Below the pieces are notes generated by a model. That model was given only the letters and a program-made list of their open reading frames with translations. It made no database searches and had not been told where the DNA came from. Position numbers and translations under genes: made by a program. Positions 15,201-16,756 of a stretch of 16,756 nucleotides of DNA are shown here, piece after piece. The first letter of the stretch is position 1. The number at the start of each line of letters is the position of its first letter. Where the stretch lies: assembly GCA_015522385.1 (NCBI GenBank), contig WAMJ01000253.1, forward strand, positions 1 to 16,756, in the 5' to 3' direction. The DNA is from Candidatus Heimdallarchaeota archaeon. Lineage in GTDB: Archaea > Asgardarchaeota > Heimdallarchaeia > Heimdallarchaeales > Kariarchaeaceae.

Positions 15201-15359
15201 TTCCCTTACGATCTGTGTTCCATCGGGATACACATCAATTACCTTGTAGTTAATGCCCTCTTCGATGACATCTCTCTGATTGACAGAGGATGATCCCGTG
15301 GGAATAAGCATCGAGAAGGTGAGAGTTAATAATAGTGCTGTAATAAATTTACTCTTCAC
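12282..15359 (-). CDS. Large secreted, membrane-anchored FG-GAP/VCBS repeat protein with beta-trefoil-like insert
   Basis: This 1025-residue protein has a signal peptide (1-25, ending GSSS) and a C-terminal anchor (about 1001-1018) with the basic tail RRKKK, so it should be displayed outside the cell. Seven calcium-loop motifs of the FG-GAP/VCBS type start at about 145, 215, 442, 494, 545, 599 and 653 (for example GDIDGDGRDE, GDMDNDGEAE); the last five are 51-54 residues apart, consistent with a seven-bladed propeller. Between motifs two and three lies a segment (305-398; GKYLSISSSSGGAKF, GFYLDGIEGAI) that looks like a fascin-type beta-trefoil. Region 733-790 is Thr-rich (VFTTTNTKTRTITVTEEF) followed by DDFVLYSAASYDVFYY, recalling aerolysin/MTX-like beta folds; weak evidence. 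The start is GTG at 15359 with a TATA-like element about 24 bases upstream. Adhesion or ligand binding is likely; partner unknown. Confidence 0.85.
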   Translation of the reverse strand: MKSKFITALLLTLTFSMLIPTGSSSVNQRDVIEEGINYKVIDVYPDGTQIVREVRNTNDPITTTSTALDQVSNPLGTDKSAILGSDDILISQWSSIPISSTPGDLGFQSISYQQGTNFTESLAIDRFDNLAIADDDVGPSNIAAGDLDGNLRQDAISVFYTNGYTDGLPQIGIKIMESWGSTNSFATLADNYLMPFGGDQAGKKYDLIPQVIAPNLDDDAMSEIVIYALDGGVPTIWVFDDLAMSNTSRQVKYGDEISVRTPESHSSYFFSNGNGLTVAYNRGETVAESEFRFTLVNPYNRSDVGTVFYGAPFSLLDSNGKYLSISSSSGGAKFVDIDTLTENEIFSFEASDPEKGFTGQLFSNVYATIKSRTGFYLDGIEGAIRTARRSETNTVYKISLADQLPYNFDGTLKYKAKFKAPEHVQFDTLNFQFYQTQNLAFGDIDGDGRDEFVISGSDGVGGVYAKIFDDAGANYTVLKTIKWSGVSGVSPAIGDMDNDGEAELVIALHDENQAVLMTYESNFTLVYTSPVLSTLASQSPRMKIYDMDRDGNSELFYLTENSYLTVFSGIKQDIVFEQQLTYTDNGIDYYGDFPSFDFGDVDLDGIDEFVLAYSYSQDAHAMSILEWNETSLAEEYFFVSEGITRVLNAVAVADFNGDAYTVEFTGKREKFTTPGEIAVVAAAPPNQLGISQNYALTGTTFGKAVSNSETNGNEVSSGYNWFVGFQIKPEFFDLIEVGAGFTYEYEKVFTTTNTKTRTITVTEEFAGGYLDDFVLYSAASYDVFYYKILDAADEKMIGEEMTINIPRDPSMFIETKEYYNARNDETEMDIGENIFSHTPGDVASYMREDEIATLEASTKILRSPLKTVGQGGGAISVRIDLSEEDANGYSTTITEQYKFDGTFLVNGIGPNGGYGLTSGNAAIHETSVGENTAIQADVGSISDEGDYNAYRYSFGMLFYNQTVVHKGLSYNFYVINYWVDLPPEWVPPTIGSTSESNILDVPLQIYAVLISLVAIPSLRRKKKNN

Positions 15360-15374
15360 TTACCTACTACAGGT

Positions 15375-15388
15375 AATATTTTAATTAA
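15375..15388 (-). promoter_or_regulatory. TATA element for the FG-GAP surface-protein gene
   Basis: The minus strand reads TTAATTAAAATATT, centred about 24 bases before the GTG start at 15359, compatible with leaderless initiation. It lies in the divergent region 15360-15560 shared with the serine dehydratase gene, which is very AT-rich as far as about 15465. Confidence 0.45.
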
Positions 15389-15402
15389 ATATTTACGATT
15401 TA

Positions 15403-15423
15403 AATATAGCAAACAACTATATT
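15403..15423. repeat. Inverted repeat in the divergent promoter region
   Basis: AATATAG-(7 bases)-CTATATT is a perfect 7-base inverted repeat; a second overlapping pair, CTATA (15417-15421) and TATAG (15432-15436), follows. It lies just upstream of the minus-strand TATA element, a natural place for an activator or repressor dimer. AT-richness makes chance palindromes common, so the confidence is low. Confidence 0.3.
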
Positions 15424-15447
15424 AAATAAACTATAGTCATTAATTAA

Positions 15448-15454
15448 TTATATA
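15448..15454 (+). promoter_or_regulatory. TATA box candidate for the serine dehydratase gene
   Basis: TTATATA on the plus strand would set transcription near 15475 and leave a leader of about 85 bases before the ATG at 15561. No clear Shine-Dalgarno element precedes that ATG. The leader holds an out-of-frame short ORF (ATG at 15511, 27 codons, overlapping the real start) and no other recognisable structure. Confidence 0.35.
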
Positions 15455-15560
15455 CCTTTGTATATGCACTCCTGTCGTATTCCCTAAGCGTTCTATTGTT
15501 ATTGATACGCATGGTGGTCAAGTCAATGAATTTATCACCCACGAATCCCAGCCGGAATCG

Positions 15561-16756
15561 ATGCGATCTCTCAGAGAACTTTACCGCGTAGGAACCGGGC
15601 CCAGCAGTTCGCACAGCATGGCTCCCCGCACCGCCTCCATTAGATTCAGGGAGATGTACCCCCACGCTGCAAAGTACCGCGTCACGCTGTACGGGAGCCT
15701 CGCCTCCACCGGGAAGGGACACATGACAGACACTGCGATCTCAGGTGTGCTGAAGGAACCCGAGATCATCTGGCTACCCGACGAGGAGCTTCCCCTTCAC
15801 ACCAACGGGATGAGGTTCGAGGCGCTGGACGGGAACTCACGGGTGATTGGTACCGTCGAGGACTACAGCCTCGGTGGAGGTGCTCTGCTCTCCGACCCGT
15901 CGACGGGTGATGTCTACCCCGAGTCCACCGACGAGGAGGTCCTCGCAGTGGTCAGGGAGAACTTCGGGAACTACTGGGAGTACGTCATCGACCGTGAGGG
16001 GCCCGGGATCATGGGGCACCTCCAGGAGGTCTGGTCAGTGATGACCGACTCCATCGAGCGGGGCATAGCAAGGAGGGGGACACTACCCGGGAGGCTGAAC
16101 CTGCCGAGGAAGGCGAACTCCATGTACAGTAAGAGCAAGTTCCTCGAGCCCACACTGCAGGAGAAGATGAGGACGGCAGCTTACGCATACGCCGTCTCCG
16201 AGGAGAACGCAGCCGCAGGCATAGTCGCCACAGCTCCGACGTGCGGCGCATGCGGGGTGGTTCCTGCCGTCCTGCGCTTCCTCGAGGAGAAGATGCAGCT
16301 CTCAGAGGACGACATCCTCCACGCTCTTGCGACCGCGGGGCTCTTCGGCAACCTGATCAAGACCAACGGCTCGATCTCAGGAGCGTACGTCGGTTGCCAA
16401 GGTGAGGTAGGTGCCGCATGCGCCATGGCTTCAGCTGCTGCCTGCCAGCTCATGGGTGGTACCCCCCGGCAGGTCGAGTACGCTGCCGAGATGGGACTGG
16501 AGCATCACCTCGGCCTCACCTGCGACCCCGTATACGGTCTCGTACAGATCCCGTGCATCGAGAGGAACGCTCACGCCGCTCTCCGTGCGATCGACTGCGC
16601 GTACCTTGCTATCTTCTCCGACGGTGATCACCACATTTCGTTCGACGACGTGGTCAAGGTTATGCTGGAGACCGGTGAGAAGATGTCCAAGGACTTCAAG
16701 GAGACCTCCGAGGGCGGTCTCGCTAAGGTGTACGCCCACCGCTTCGAGGTCATCGG
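15561..16756 (+). CDS. sdaA: L-serine ammonia-lyase, iron-sulfur type, single chain (runs off window end)
   Basis: The enzyme deaminates L-serine to pyruvate and ammonia with a [4Fe-4S] cluster instead of pyridoxal phosphate. The start at 15561 gives MRSLRELYRVGTGPSSSHSM, the usual N-terminus; the frame is open for some distance upstream but has no other start codon. The beta (regulatory-like) domain has VTLYGSLASTGKGHMTD (41-57) and PLHTNGMRF (78-86). The catalytic alpha domain includes RKANSMYSKSKF (183-194), TAPTCGACGVVPAVL (224-238) and KTNGSISGAYVGCQGEVG (267-284). Probable cluster ligands are Cys279 (GCQ), Cys321 (TCDP) and Cys332 (IPCIERNA); their 42- and 11-residue spacing matches what I recall of the Legionella enzyme. 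Both domains are fused in one chain, as in E. coli SdaA. The last 398 codons visible approach the normal C-terminus, so little is missing. Composition is GC-rich. Confidence 0.93.
   Translation, partial: MRSLRELYRVGTGPSSSHSMAPRTASIRFREMYPHAAKYRVTLYGSLASTGKGHMTDTAISGVLKEPEIIWLPDEELPLHTNGMRFEALDGNSRVIGTVEDYSLGGGALLSDPSTGDVYPESTDEEVLAVVRENFGNYWEYVIDREGPGIMGHLQEVWSVMTDSIERGIARRGTLPGRLNLPRKANSMYSKSKFLEPTLQEKMRTAAYAYAVSEENAAAGIVATAPTCGACGVVPAVLRFLEEKMQLSEDDILHALATAGLFGNLIKTNGSISGAYVGCQGEVGAACAMASAAACQLMGGTPRQVEYAAEMGLEHHLGLTCDPVYGLVQIPCIERNAHAALRAIDCAYLAIFSDGDHHISFDDVVKVMLETGEKMSKDFKETSEGGLAKVYAHRFEVI

Noticed and set aside
15511..15594. Upstream ORF (27 codons) overlapping the serine dehydratase start
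   Set aside because: No ribosome-binding signal and no peptide feature; likely chance.
16533..16535. Tyr instead of the common Gly in the CDPVxGLVQ motif of the serine dehydratase
   Set aside because: As far as I recall this position varies among family members; the cluster ligands are intact, so it is not evidence of altered function.
1..16756. CRISPR array, tRNA, rRNA, transposase or integrase
   Set aside because: No regularly spaced repeats, cloverleaf-like sequence or mobile-element protein was found by reading both strands; a covariance-model search was not possible here.

Overview
The window is archaeal DNA. It has a complete Cmr (type III-B CRISPR) operon, AT-rich TATA-like boxes about 24-28 bases before several start codons (the spacing of leaderless archaeal mRNAs), and archaeal Shine-Dalgarno signals (GGAGG, AGGTGA) inside the operon. 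A TrmJ-type tRNA methylase, CutA, a soluble hybrid histidine kinase and exported proteins with C-terminal membrane anchors fit a free-living archaeon with surface proteins. I cannot name the lineage from the sequence alone.

Layout. (1) 1-1585, plus strand: the C-terminal end of a subtilisin-like protease with its catalytic-serine motif, overlapped by 4 bases by a gene for a signal-peptide, single-anchor surface protein with six N-glycosylation sequons, then a small three-helix membrane protein. (2) 1845-2861: a luciferase-like flavin monooxygenase with a likely leaderless promoter. (3) 2951-9070: cmr1-cmr2(cas10)-cmr3-cmr4-cmr5-cmr6, tightly packed (TGATG and ATGA overlaps, 1- and 14-base gaps), almost certainly one transcript. 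(4) 9072-12149, minus strand: trmJ, cutA and a PAS-PAS-HisKA-HATPase-REC hybrid kinase. (5) 12282-15359, minus strand: a 1025-residue secreted, membrane-anchored protein with seven FG-GAP/VCBS calcium-loop motifs interrupted by a beta-trefoil-like insert, then a Thr-rich strand region. (6) 15561-16756, plus strand: an iron-sulfur L-serine ammonia-lyase running off the end.

The Cmr genes encode a crRNA-guided RNA-targeting complex: Cmr4 backbone with its catalytic Asp present, Cmr5 small subunits, Cmr3, Cmr1 and Cmr6 caps, and Cas10/Cmr2 with an intact GGDD cyclase motif. Two features are unusual. Cmr2 begins directly at the D1 palm domain, so it has no HD nuclease domain, and the usual four-cysteine zinc site has only one cysteine left. 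Cmr6 carries a lysine-rich N-terminal tail of about 50 residues. No CRISPR array, cas6, cas1/cas2, CARF effector or ring nuclease is visible here, so crRNAs and any cyclic-oligoadenylate effector must come from elsewhere. The best candidate for something new is this HD-less, zinc-less, signalling-only Cas10 complex; the second is the propeller/trefoil surface protein.
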